This document shows positions 23,194-36,500 of a stretch of DNA of 64,000 nt, piece by piece. Origin of the DNA: Tubiluchus corallicola (taxonomy: Eukaryota > Priapulida > Priapulimorpha > Priapulimorphida > Tubiluchidae); NCBI GenBank assembly GCA_030141605.1, contig JAQGDQ010000795.1:31027-95026 (forward strand). The letters run 5' to 3'. The position numbers and the translations under genes are program-made. Numbering within the stretch: position 1 is the stretch's first letter; each line of letters opens with the position of its first letter. Below the pieces are notes generated by a model. It searched no databases and had not been told where the DNA came from. It was given only the letters and a program-made list of their open reading frames with translations.

Positions 23194-26100
23194 GTTAGTA
23201 CAATGAGAAAACCCTCCACTTACATAGAGCTTAAAAAATTCGTCTTGAAATTTATGCCGCTTACATACTGCCTTTCTGCATGCAGGGCTTGCGTTGGCAG
23301 TAACGCTGTATAAAACATGTAAATTTAAACTTCCGTGATAACCATCAGGTGCAGCCATTTTGACGATAAGTCACTAACTAAGTAAAATTTTAAATTACTG
23401 TATCTTGTCAATAACGTTAACGATACCTTCTCTTGGCTAGTGAGTGACGCACCCTGGAGGGTAAGTCAGCGACATTTTGCCAATTGGCACAAACATTTTA
23501 AATTATTAGTCTAGTTACATAAGCCTTTCCAGCAGGTAAGGAAAATGCTAAGTAATATAACTTTGCATGGAAAGTTTTTTGGGACATAGTTTAATATTTC
23601 CTTTTCTTCACCTGATTTATGTTGTATATAGGTGACGTCATGTAATGGCGCCGTCGGAACAGTATCGCGAGAAATTTAAAATTGAAACAAAATATCATTT
23701 CAACTTGTGCACGATATACGCATAAAATTGCTGTAAAGTAGTGTGGATTTATTTTGAAATATTACCAATTAAAATGTTTTTTATTATAAGTTACTATTAG
23801 CAACTGATCTTATGCATCGGATAGTGGATTTATTTCTAACAGTTACAACATTAACAGGGATGAGAATTTTCCGCGGATACGCAGAATTCCCAGTTTTTGG
23901 AAGACCAGTAGTGCCATTTTTGAAAATCGCGTAAATTTGTTAAGAAAATTTTTACGGACCAGTACATTATTTCACAAACTGACCGCTAGTTGGCAGGCCG
24001 TCACTTTGTTTACATCACGTACATCAGTGTAACCACGTGTATATCTCTATGTATAAAAATATAGAATCAATTATGCGGAGTTATTTGAGTCAATTGCAGA
24101 CAGTTTTTATATACTTTTGCATAGGAGCGGCCAGTCCTTATTCATTTTTGAGACAATTAGGTATCATGTATCCTTGATAGTTGGGTATTTTAAATTATGC
24201 ATGAAACAAGGTAATTGATATTTTAAGTCTACTTAGAGGCTCTCTATGGTCACAAAATTGTAATTTGTTGCTGGTTCCAAGGGGTCTTCGCCCCCCTTGA
24301 ACTGCCATGGGGGCCTACGCGGCCCCCAAACCTCCAACCTGTTTCAGAGTTTTTTGCAATTTGTCATTCTCATCCCTGCATTAATAAACACGCGTTGTAT
24401 TTTCTAGGTTCTACCACTATGACATAAAGCAGTACGCAAACGGTTATTTCGGAATACAGAATGGAATAACATACCCGGGTCCCGTCGAGCTCACGGAACA
24501 TCTTCGAATGGACGACGGAGGATTAGTGACACCGCTAAGAATGCCGTGCGAAAGACAAGAGGGCGAACAACCGTTGGGACTGTTCAGAATGAGCATGACC
24601 GTGTCCGACCAGATGATCTTGGACGTAGCTGAGAAGATGGGCTTAGAGGTGATGAATCAGAACATGAGTATAACAGTAAACCGTAACACAGTGGATTGAC
24701 CAGGAAATTTAGAGTTTAGGCTCAGAGACTGCTGGCTGGTGCAGCGCAAGTAATCGGTGCAGTTGACTCCCGCTTGTTGGGATAAAGGCGAAGAAATTGA
24801 TGATCTAAATACTGCACTCCTTGGAGCTCTCATTGCAAATTTCAACTTCCCTACCATCGTCTGTGTTGCATTTAAAATTAACCCTGAAAAACACTACAGC
24901 CAAACGTCATTATAACACCAAACAATGCCAAGCTCATTTTGCGCCCACATTTTTGGCAAAACAAAACATCTATACAGTATGTCTTTGCTTAACGATGCTC
25001 GTGCGTTCCGGCAAAATGCAACGTTAAGCGAAATGCCGTTAAATGAAACCAAGACTTTCATAGAAAGTTTGTAAAAGAAGTGAGATACGTTCCAGAGGCA
25101 AAAATCAATGCTGCTTAAGTCAATTACTATTCATATTTTATATTATGAGTTTTATTCATATTTCTACTGATTAATTTCTTTTTGTTTGGTTGTAAGCACC
25201 TATTTTTCTTAGTAGAAGCCACCAATGACTAGCTAGACTTGCTTGCGGTCTCTTGAAAACTGTATATAGACAGCAGTTAAAAAATCGTCGTTAAAACGAA
25301 ACGTGCATCGTCAAGTGAGAAAAATGTGTCAAGTGTTCAGCAATATTAAAACGAAACGCCATTTAACAGGGAATCGTTAAGCGAGGACTCACTGTATTTG
25401 TATAGACATGTATGTATTAATGCAACTCGTTGTGATGCCAAATTCGCTTAACGCCGAATTTTTGTGGTCCAAATGGCATGGTATAAAGAGCTTTGACTGT
25501 AATTTAGATTGTGAAAATGAATAAGCATATTAAGCCTTTTCACAGTTCCAGCAATTGATGATAATCGTGAAAGTCAAAGGTTAAGTGTACCAGACAATGC
25601 ATTTGTGTACACTTGATAATGCCTCGCAGCCTAAGCTATTGTAATAGTAACAGTTTTAACAGTTAGCTAGAACCTTACCTAGTTCATTTTTTCTTGTTCC
25701 CAAGCAAGATCCTGCTAATAAATCAGTCTACGTACAGACTAATGGATAATTAAGTAATGTCCACAGAAAATAACTGATGTTACTGAACTGATGCAGCAGT
25801 TGTCTTTGTTTTACCCACACGTCACAGTTGTAGTTAAGACGCATTGCTATGATACACTTAGCCTTTGACCTGCAGGAACTGCACGTGCACACAATGAAAC
25901 TGCAAAAATGCTTATTATTGTACCGAAAGTTGGGGCTATAATTATGCAACACTGCGACTTGGCCCTGTGCCAGCTTGGCAATTTGATTTAATGTACTAAG
26001 ACAGAATGTAATAATGTATCTCAATGCAGTAAGATCAAATAACTATCACCTGCTTGTAATGAAGCAGAGCAATCGGTACACATTGCTTTCAACAATAAAT

Positions 26101-29100
26101 GGAACCGTTGTTTTTTACCAAACGGCATCTTTTGTTGTACGCGACAGTGCGAGTGGCACTGTGATTTCGTAAATACCGTTCAGTAAGGGTGAGCATCGAA
26201 CGCTCGAATTCGATTCGAACGAGTTTTTCAGTTCGAACTCGATTCGAATCCAAAACTATAGATTCGAATAATTCAGCACTTCAATCACACATGTTCTTTA
26301 TCACTAAAACGATTGAAACATCATGCAATTAGCATAATTTAGCTGTGATTTCTGTGCACAATTTTAAACAAATTACTAGTCGTTTTATTGCAGAACAAAA
26401 TCGAGTGATATGCATGATCTTTGTAAGACTAATTTTTACTGGTGGTTCGAAAACTTGTTCGAAAATCTTTCAGTCTCAATTCGAATTCGCATCGAATTCG
26501 AAACACTGAAGTTCAGTTCGATTCGAATTCGAAAGTCACAAATTCGGTTCGATTCGAATTCACTTTCTGGTAGAGAATGCTCACCCCTACCGTTCAGTAG
26601 TGGTTTCACGGTCACGAAATTTCTAAATGATTTCTGTGGTTTTCTAACCCCCCTTTTTGGATAATTGTTCGGCATTAAGTTTTCCCGTTGGACTCAAGTT
26701 TGCACGTTTTGCCATTCTAGTTCAACTCAAATAACATCAGGGCGATTCTCAGTCACTTTCATGAGCATATGGAATGGTTTCACGGTGATATAGGCAGGGA
26801 GGAGGCTGAAGAACGATTACACCAGGACGGTTTAGAAAATGGTCTCTTTCTGTGAGTCTCGGTTTTAATGCCTTATTTGATACATTGTTCTTATGATTGA
26901 CTTTCTTACTACATGCCATTTATTACCTGCGCGCATATCACTGTTCCAGAACAGCTGTACAGAGATGATAAATTAGTGTTTACAGCTGGTTGTCATGACG
27001 ATATACAGTGGTGGCTCCTGTATAGGTACGGTGGAACTGAAGCACCCCCTATTTTCATTCAATATTATTTATGATATTCAAATAATAAATCCATAATATT
27101 CAATAGTCTTTTTTCTTTAGTTTTTTCTTTATAATTGCATGGCACCAGAGCACGTGAGGGTTGTATTGTTTGCTTCACAGCCCAGCACAGTGGTGTGTTT
27201 GGTTGTTAAATGCATGAGCCAATGTGTACATGCCTGAGTTAATACGCTGTACACTGCGCTGCTAGCGCCTGCTGCTAGGTAGAGAAAGTGCTGTCGCTCA
27301 CAATCACAACATTAAAATTACATGTGTTTGTGTCGTTTTACACCAGCACCCACACAGCAGGCCGCAATCTTACTAGATTCACTGAGCTGCGCGTAGCTTT
27401 GAAAGTTTAACGAAATTTGAGTATTCGAAGTAATTATTATTTAATCTAAGCTTTGATTTAAAATGAGCTATTGTAGTTTTCAATATTTTAGGGCATTCCT
27501 TATTCTAAACTCGTGTTTACACAATTATCTGGTTTCCCTCAGTAATAATACCAGCATTTGAATCGCTTTCGAAATATACTTGCACGAGGATATTTTTACG
27601 GGAAGTATATTTTATCCTGATTTACTGATGTAACTACAGTAAACTCCGCATAATTCAAGTCCAGCTGGACTGAAAAAAACTTTAGGTTAGGGGTGATATT
27701 TTGAGTTAGGCAGTATTGGCCATTTTCCAGCATAGACACTCTAAACCCCTCCTCCAGATGGCGAGCTAAATAGAAGGCAGAAAGTCAACCCTTCTGTGCA
27801 TAAACAAGGAGATTTGATGACACTTGTAGTGTTGGGGGGTAAAAATTTTCCCGGAAGACCATACTGTTTTTGAGTTGTACGAAACTTTTTGTTTTTCTAA
27901 ATTGCATTTTTTAGTTAGGCGAAGTGAATTACACGTATTTTGATTAAATGGATCATAACTTTTTATTTGAGTTAGGTGAAAGTTTCAGTTATATGTTTAA
28001 AGTGAAGCAATGTTTTATGAGGGAAAAACAATAGATTTCGTTGTTTCAGATAGGCGAAAATTTGAGCTATGCTATTTTCAGTTACCCATAGTTTACAGTA
28101 ATAATTTTTTATTTGAGTTAGGGAAGATTTGTAGTTAAGCCGTGGTTTTTTTATGGAAAAAACGAAGGATTTCAATCCATTGCACTGAAATTGTTTGAGT
28201 TACGCAAAAAATTGAATAAATTGACTTTGAGAGACACATAATTTACTGTATTACTATTTATATATACATACATATATAAAATAATCTTTATTTGCTATAA
28301 AAAAATTGATATTCATAACTATAAAACATAAAAGAACATCGCAACATGATTATAAAATTCACACAACTGTTAAAGGCAAATGCGTCATGTGCAAACTAAA
28401 AACTACTGTGCCAAAAATTTAAAACAAAATATACATTATAATGTTACACGAAAATTATAATAGACTATATACTACATATACATGGATGTGAGTAAATATA
28501 CAATATATACATACAAATTAAAATGGATGTGGGTAAAAGAAATTTGCGGATGAATATATATTATCGTTTACGTATGTACGGTTTTCAAAACGATTTAATG
28601 TATGTATTTTACTGTACTTCCTGTATCAGGAAGAATTGATGTACTTTTGGTTCTCTACTTTCGTCAGGTTAAACTGCTTGTTCTTAAACCAGTTAGGGTG
28701 TCTTAAATCAACCTAGAGTCACACTTTCTTCATTTCGGCAGATGATTTCTCCAGAAAGTGCTACAGAAAAGATTTCGTCCCTTTTCAGGGTGAGGCAGAA
28801 ACGCGAGGACGCGTTCGTTTTGACGATGGCTTACGGCACTGACGTCCGGCATTACAAAATTGAAAAATCTGATGCCGGATTCTCGCTGGAAAACTCGGCT
28901 TCGGTCTGCGAGGCTCTTGTCTTGGTAACCATTTTTAATCTGTGCTTAATTACTAACAAGTGCACAACTTGTTTGTTACTAAGATGCTAATTTATTAAGA
29001 AGTAGTATTTTTGTGATTTTTTTGTTAGCTAGTGCTGCATTGCATCTAATAGTCATTGTGGGAGTTTAGATTTACAAGTTTTGTACAGAGATACTGCTAA

Positions 29101-32100
29101 CGTAAGCTCCGTATGCAATAAGATATCACGACATTAATGGTTTTTGCACTTATTTTAATAAATCAAGTCGAAAATGTAAGTGATAAGTAATTTTAGAGCA
29201 AATTTTTTAAGCTTTAACTCTTTCACTACATAATTGCTTTTTAACACGGCCACATTGACTTTTGCATATTTGACAATAATGTCTTGTGGTGTGTTACTAA
29301 AACAGAATCTTGTAAATAAACAAATAGTTGTTCGTTATTGACACAAATGCGAGCACACTTGCACACGCAGACACACACACACACACACACACACGTGCGT
29401 GTGCGCACACGAGCCGACTGTGTCACCTTCCGTAGTTAAAGGGTTAAGCAGAGTAGGTTCTTCATTTACTTATAACATGTCTGTGCTCAAGGTGTATTGT
29501 ATTTTTCCAGCTGATAGACTTCTACTATCATAGTCAAGAAGGCCTGAGATGTCAACTGACGAGAGGTTGTTCTAAATATAGTGAGTAGTTTTTAATTTTA
29601 GTGGTCTGATTGTAGCAGCAGCGAGGCGAAGCTCAGTTGCGACAAAATTGCAAAATGTGCTGTTGCGTGTTGCATGAACTTTCAATTTAATCGTAAAGTA
29701 CGGTGAATACCTCGAGATACGAAATTAATTCATTTCGTTGGGGCTTTCGTATATGTGAATGGTGTAATTTGTTCCAACACCCCCCACCCCGAAAACAGTC
29801 ATATAAAGTGTAAATATTGTACCCACCCGAAAAGAATATGTTCGTTAATGAAGGGTTACGCTCATACTTCCTTGAGATAGCAGTTAAATGCATGCCACTT
29901 TCATATTTAGCTATAATTTCATGCTTCGTTTCCGTCGACATCATCTTTTTCTTCTTATCACTATCACTGCCACTTGCTTTTTTCGGACCCATGGTTACTG
30001 GATGCAAATTAACACAAATTTACTAGAAATACACGGCACGAAGACACAAGACAATGGACGGGAGCTTTTTGGTACGGTGTGTGAGAGCAAGGTGATGCTG
30101 TGATGTAGCATCATTCACGTGATGCTACGAAATGCATTCTGGGAGGACGGCTGTCGGGCGGCACTTGCAATTTTCGTTTTCGCATCTTGAATATTTTTCC
30201 TTTAAATGGGACGGAAATTTATTCGTATTCTGAATTCTTCGTATAATAGGGTTTTCATAAGTCGAGGTTCCACTGTATTGTATTATGGGCCATTTCCAGC
30301 ACGGAATTTTTATCAAATCCCCCTACTCCGCTTTCTCGTTTATCCGCATCCGCAAAATCCACGGATTGAGTGAAATTCCAATGTCCGCAATATATCTGCA
30401 AAAAATGTTGGCAACAAATTAGCTAGGCTTGCTATGTGTGCCCTATCGTTAAAAAATATTTTTTTGTATGAAGCTGGGAGCTATAATGGCAAATCGCGGA
30501 ATTCCGAGTTTTTGGAAGACCAGTAGGGACAATTTTGTAAATCGTGTAAATTTGTTGAGAAAATTTTTACGGACCCAGTACATTATTTCACAAGCTGACC
30601 ACTAGTTGGCAGGCCGTCACTTTGTTTACATCACGTACATCAATGTAACTACGTGTAGATCTCTATGTAATAAAATTATAGAATCAATTGTGCAGAGTTA
30701 TTTGAATCAATTGCAGACAGTTTTTATATACTTTTGCATAAAGGAGCGGCCAGTACTTAGGCGTTTTTGAGACAATTAGGTATCATGCATCCTTGATAGT
30801 TGCGTATTTTAAATTATGCATGAAACAAGGTAACTGATATTTTAAGTCCACTTAGAGGCTCTCTATGATCACAAAATTGCAATTTTTTGCTGGCTTCAAG
30901 GGGGTTTCGCCTTGGACCCCTTGAACCCCAATGGGGCTACGCGGCCTCCAAACCCCCGGCCTGTTTCAGAGTTTTTTTGCAATTTGTCATTCTCATCCCT
31001 ATCGGGAAGCGGTGAAAAAGCAGGAGGTGATGAGGATGTTAAATTAAAGTGGTGATGAAAGGCATTTAGTGTGGCAACAAACCTCACAGTGGACGTCACA
31101 ACATTCTACTAGCATTTTCAATGTTTACAAATGTTTAGAAAAAGTAAAAATTGGAGTGCAGTGCTACTGTAAACCATTCAGTGTGGTATATAAAAAATTG
31201 GCAAATTTTAGGCTTAAAAATTCAAGTTTTAAGTCTATCTGCAGTGCTCACGCATGAGCTCTCAGACGTGTGTGCCACATCACAACTGAACACGTCTGAA
31301 CTGAGAGGTATAGCACCTGTTTTTGTGCACCACATTTCCGAGATGCGAGTGCTAGTGACCGTCTATCTAGCGAATAGTGAAATGTATGTAACAGCAAAGA
31401 ACTAGTGGCGCAAACATGAAATTGTGTTTGTGTGGTAATAATTCTTTCATGCAAGTCAAATGTGAAAAATTGCTCCATTTCGTGAGCTATGGTATAAGAT
31501 TGAGTCTGGTTTTTCTTCAAGCATTTATAGCATCACATTCTTTTCTTCACACATTTAATAACTTTATTACCAAGGGGAACCCTGCAAAAATCAGCTGTAA
31601 ATTCCATGTGGTTTTGTCAGCGGAAGTGTGTTTTAACCGGACGTGAAATAATTTATTGTTGGTTTGCTGTAATAAGTGAACTTGAATTGAAGCAAACAAG
31701 TATCGGTAAATATGCCAACCATTAGCAAAACTTTGTAATGCAAACTTTCCAGACTGATAGGGTTGCAAAAATCTGATACGACGTGGCTTGTGGGTTAACA
31801 TTTATCTATTTTGCACATAGAAACTTAGACCCGTGAGCTTAAAGCAAGCATTTGTGATATGAACAGGTGCAAAGTTTGAATCCTAACGGCAGTGGCACCA
31901 GCAAAGGTGAGCGGAGTTGTGACTCCGGATTTTAAAATCCTCCATGATCCACAAAAAAAACAAATGCATATAAAAGATTACTAAACCATTTGAAAGCCTT
32001 GCTAGACTATAAGATGGGGTGTGTGCGTGTGTGCATGCACGCGCGCATGTGTGTGTGCGTGTGTGTGAGCACGAGCGTGAAAATGTATGCATATAAAAGA

Positions 32101-32139
32101 TTACTAAAATATTTGAAAACTTTGCTAGACTATAAGATG

Positions 32140-32185
<46 letters not shown>

Positions 32186-33040
32186 ATGTGTGCATGCGTG
32201 CGCATGCATGTGTGTGTGTGTGAGCACGCGCGTGAAAATGTATGCATATAAAAGATCACTAAACCATTTGAAAGCATTGCTAGACTATAAGATGGGGTGT
32301 GTGTGTGCGCGTGTGTGCATGTGTGTGAGCACGAGCGTGAAAATGTATGTATGAGAGAAAGAGAGTAAAGATTGCCTGTAGTTTTATCGTAGTGCATTGT
32401 GTGTTTGTAGTTGATGTTTCATAGTTTTAAATTTCTAGTTGCGCTTATAGGTTAGCTTGCACCAGATGCATTTGCCAAGAACAGCTCATTGCACTGTAAT
32501 GCACTGTTAATTAGTCATTTTATAACTTTTATTTTTGTATTGTGCTAAATGGATGAATAAATCAATCAAGATCTAAACAGTGTACCCCCCACCCCCCTAC
32601 TACTACTACTACTACTCTCTGCTGCTGCTTACTACTACTACTCTCCCCCACACACCCCCTGCTACTACTATTACTACTGCTACTGCTCCTGCTCCTGCTG
32701 CTGATACTGCTCCTGCTCCTGCTGCTGATACTGCTCCTGCTCCTGCTGCTGATACTGCTCCTGCTGCTGATACTGCTCCTGTCCTGCTGCTGATACTGCT
32801 CCTGCTGCTCCTGCTGCTGCTCCTGCTGCTGCTCCTGCTGCTGCTCCTGCTCCTGCTCCGCTCCTGCTGCTGCTCCTGCTCCTGCTGCTCTCTGCTGCTC
32901 TCTCTGCTGCTGCTCCTGCTGCTGCTGCTGCTGTCCTGCTCCTGCTGCTGCTGTTCCTGCTCCTGCTCCTGCTGCTACTGCTCCTGCTCCTGCTGCTACT
33001 CCTGCTGCTGCTGCTCCTGCTGCTGCTCCTGCTGCTACTG

Positions 33041-33089
<49 letters not shown>

Positions 33090-33163
33090 TGCTCCTGCTC
33101 CTGCTGCTGATACTGCTACTGCTGCTGCTCCTGCTGCTGCTGCTGCTACTGTTGCTGCTGCTG

Positions 33164-33200
<37 letters not shown>

Positions 33201-33465
33201 TGCTCTGCTGCTGTCTGCTCCTGCTGCTGTCTGCTCTGCTGCTGCTCTGCTCCTGCTGCTGTCTGCTGCTGCTGCTCCTGCTGCTGCTGTTGCTGCTATT
33301 GCTGCTCCTGCTGTGGCTGCTATTGCTGTTGCTGCTGCCGCTGCTCCTGCTGCTGCTGCTGCTGCTCTGCTGCTGCTCCTGCTCCTGCTGCTGCTGCTGC
33401 TGCTGCTGCTGTCTGCTGCTGCTGCTGCTCTCTGCTGCTGCTCTGCTGCTGCTGCTCTGCTGCTG

Positions 33466-33517
<52 letters not shown>

Positions 33518-36500
33518 TGTCTGCTCTGCTCCTGCTGCTGTCTGCTCCTGCTGCTGATACTGCTCCTGCTGCTCCTGCTGCTCCTGCTCCTGCTGCTCCT
33601 GCTGCTGCTGCTGCTCCTGCTGCTCCAGCTGCTGCTCCAGCTGCTGCTCCTCCTGCTGCTGCTCCTGCTGCTGCTCCTGCTGTTGCTGCTGCTGCTGCTG
33701 CTGCTGCTGATACTGCTCCTGCTCCTGCTCTTGCTCCTGATACTGCTCCTGCTGCTGCTGCTCCTGCTGCTGCTCCTGCTGCTGCTCCTGCTCCTGCTGC
33801 TGCTGCTCCTGCTGCTGATACTGCTCCTGCTGCTGCTCCTGCTGCTGCTCCTGCTGCTGCTCCTGCTCCTGCTGCTGCTCCTGCTCCTGCTGCTGATACT
33901 GCTCCTGCTGCTGATACTGCTGCTGCTCCTGCTGCTGCTGCTGCTACTGCTCCTGCTATTGCTCCTGCTCCTGCTGCTGCTGCTCCTGCTCCTGCTGCTG
34001 CTGCTCCTGCTGCTGATACTGCTCCTGCTGCTGATACTGCTGCTGCTCTTGCTGCTGCTCCTGCTGCTGATACTGCTCCTGCTGCTGATACTGCTCCTGC
34101 TGCTGATACTGCTGCTGCTCCTGCTCCTGCTGCTGCTGCTGCTACTGCTCCTGCTATTGCTCCTGCTCCTGCTGGTCCTGCTGCTGCTGCTCCTGCTGCT
34201 GCTGCTACTGCTCCTGCTCCTGCTCCTGCTGCTGCTGCTCCTGCTGCTGCTGCTACTGCTCCTGCTGCTGCTCCTGCTCCTGCTGCTGCTGCTCCTGCTC
34301 CTGCTGCTGCTGCTCCTGCTCCTGCTGCTGCTGCTACTGCTCCTGCTCCTGCTCCTGCTACTGCTACTGCTACTACTAAACTACTATCAGAATTTCATTG
34401 CTGAAACTTTCTAACATTTTTCTATTTTCTCAAATATAAGAATAAGCTCAACTTCCCGAGAGACTTGACTTTTGCTTTAACTTTTTCCAAGTTTTGAAAC
34501 TGCTTATAAGTGTGCCATATTTGTCTGTTTAAGGTCCGGCAAAAGATGAAGACTACGATGTCATTTACGGGAACCCCTTGCCGTTAGAGAGGAATCGATT
34601 ATCAGTCGGCACCCAGCTTGGTAAAGATTTTTTTTCCTACTATTCAAGCTACTATTAGTTCTATTACTAGAACTATCATTTTAACTATTAAGATAAATAA
34701 CTGTTCGAACTTCAAAACGTATTTATCTGTTTTGAAAACTAATTTTTTAAAGTTGTGTCAGCGTAAGCGTGTCTTTCCAAATGCTGGACAGCATCCTGCT
34801 CGTAGCTGTGTGGTGTAGTAGTTGGTATGGCTGCCCGGAACACACAGGACCTGAGTTCAAACCCCACTGGAGTCCTTAAGCCTTTTAATTTCTTCACTAA
34901 TAATTGAATAGAGAGGTGCCGATAATTGCGCTTTCGGTAAAGTTTCGTTTTCATTAGAAATTATTAAATTTCGTAGCTCCAACTTTCGGTAATTTTCGGT
35001 AGCATTTTTCCGAGATTTAGCAGCATTTATCCATTTTGGTCCGGTTTTGGTTTAATTCAACGTTCCGGGACTGTAAGCAAAGCCATTTTATTCTAGGCAG
35101 AGGAAATTTCGGATTCGTCAAGAAAGGTGTTTACAAGCTGGGAGATGTCCCGGTACCGGTGGCCGTGAAGATGCTGAAGAACAATCAGGGTTCGAACACT
35201 TCGGAGCAAATGCTGTTGGAAGCGGAAGTGATGTCCCACCTCAATCACAAGTACATCATAAGATTATTGGGTACAATTTTTTTACATACAATCCGGCATT
35301 TCAACGGCATGTCCTGCTTAAAGGAAGACCACACGATTGTTTAGACTCACTTTAATTTACTGTCCAAAATATACATTTTCTTGCCTATAAAAGTTAACAA
35401 TTGTTCCTTATACTTGAATAATTAGCTTAGGAAGTTAATTAACGTCCAACAAACACAGCTATTGCTTACGTCAGAAACTAACCACAGTTTGTGCAATGAA
35501 AGCATCTTCCCGTGCGCGTCAAGTACGTTTTAGTTAGGGGTGACTGTTTAAACGCATGATGTCATGAAAAATGGGCTCTGCATCATATGACGTCAGAAAC
35601 TAACACAGCAGTTCATGATTTTGCTTATCATGGTACCACCTTCTATTTGTCGGCCACGTGCATGTGACAAAAAGATGCCACTGCCAATCTTAGTAGATTC
35701 ACTGAGTCGCGCGTAGCTTTGAAAGTTTAACGAAATTTGAGTATCCGAGGTAATTATTATTTAATCTAAGCTTTAATTTAAAATAAGCTATTTTAGTTTT
35801 CAATATTTTAGAGCATTCTTTATTCTGAACTAATGTTTACACAATCATCCGGTTTTCCTTTAAATTGGGTGGCCGGGTCGACACCTGCGACCGATTCATT
35901 ATGAAAGCTATGCCTAAGGCCGGCCACCAAAAAAATTTGTTTTTGTCTTACCTCATAAGCTCAAAACATGTCAGTAGGGAGGGAGAACATTTTTTTAAAG
36001 CTTTGGGAGTGTTTAATGCTGAATCGTTGAATATTTAAAATCAGTTGAAATCAAAGTTTGCTTATTTCCCACTGATTAGCAGTCATGTTTTAAGTTTTTT
36101 CAGTGCACATTTTTTCACGCTTTGTTTTTCAGTTTCGCATTAGTAAATTATCCTATAATTATCGGTTATTGTCTAGTCTCTCTCTTTTGTATTATGAACG
36201 TGTATGTTCTGATAATTATGGTATAAGCGGCAACACTACTCGGCTGTTAATACACTGAATTGGCGGGAAATTCCGTACTTTTTAGCATCCAATACAAAGA
36301 GCATCATACAAAATGGCAACCCCGGCCAAGAGTTGGCTGTGGAAAAACATGGCCGTGTCCTGCATTTCCCAAAAGAACCATGTGATAATGATGATTGCTT
36401 TTTAAATTAAAAAAATACACTTTTTTGACTGCATCAAGTCAGTATGTGAACGTACAGAAAAAATTATAAAATTCCCGACGATAAAAAATATTACCCGGGC

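Larger units (their letters stand above)
18401..32925. repeat. Right arm of giant inverted repeat
   Basis: Mirror of 1-14512. The inner end lies at 18392-18401, where the complement of the left arm stops matching. The outer end cannot be fixed: matching continues through the start of the CTG/CTCCTG tract up to the base that pairs with window base 1. All MITEs, the SINE-like piece and the Tigger relic are at mirrored positions in both arms, which means they were inserted before the duplication. Confidence 0.95.

Noticed and set aside
23012-29580. Shark-type kinase (SH2-ankyrin-SH2-kinase)
   Set aside because: No ankyrin repeats are found between the two SH2 domains; the inter-SH2 linker is helix-like and of Syk/ZAP-70 length.
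33152-34414. Open frames of 420 and 363 codons (poly-Leu, poly-Ala/Pro)
   Set aside because: They are the reading of an in-register CTG/CTCCTG triplet repeat inside a Syk intron; all three frames are open and no complex sequence is encoded.
34795-34880. Functional tRNA gene
   Set aside because: A- and B-box-like motifs are present, but the anticodon and T stems do not pair and the acceptor ends do not match.
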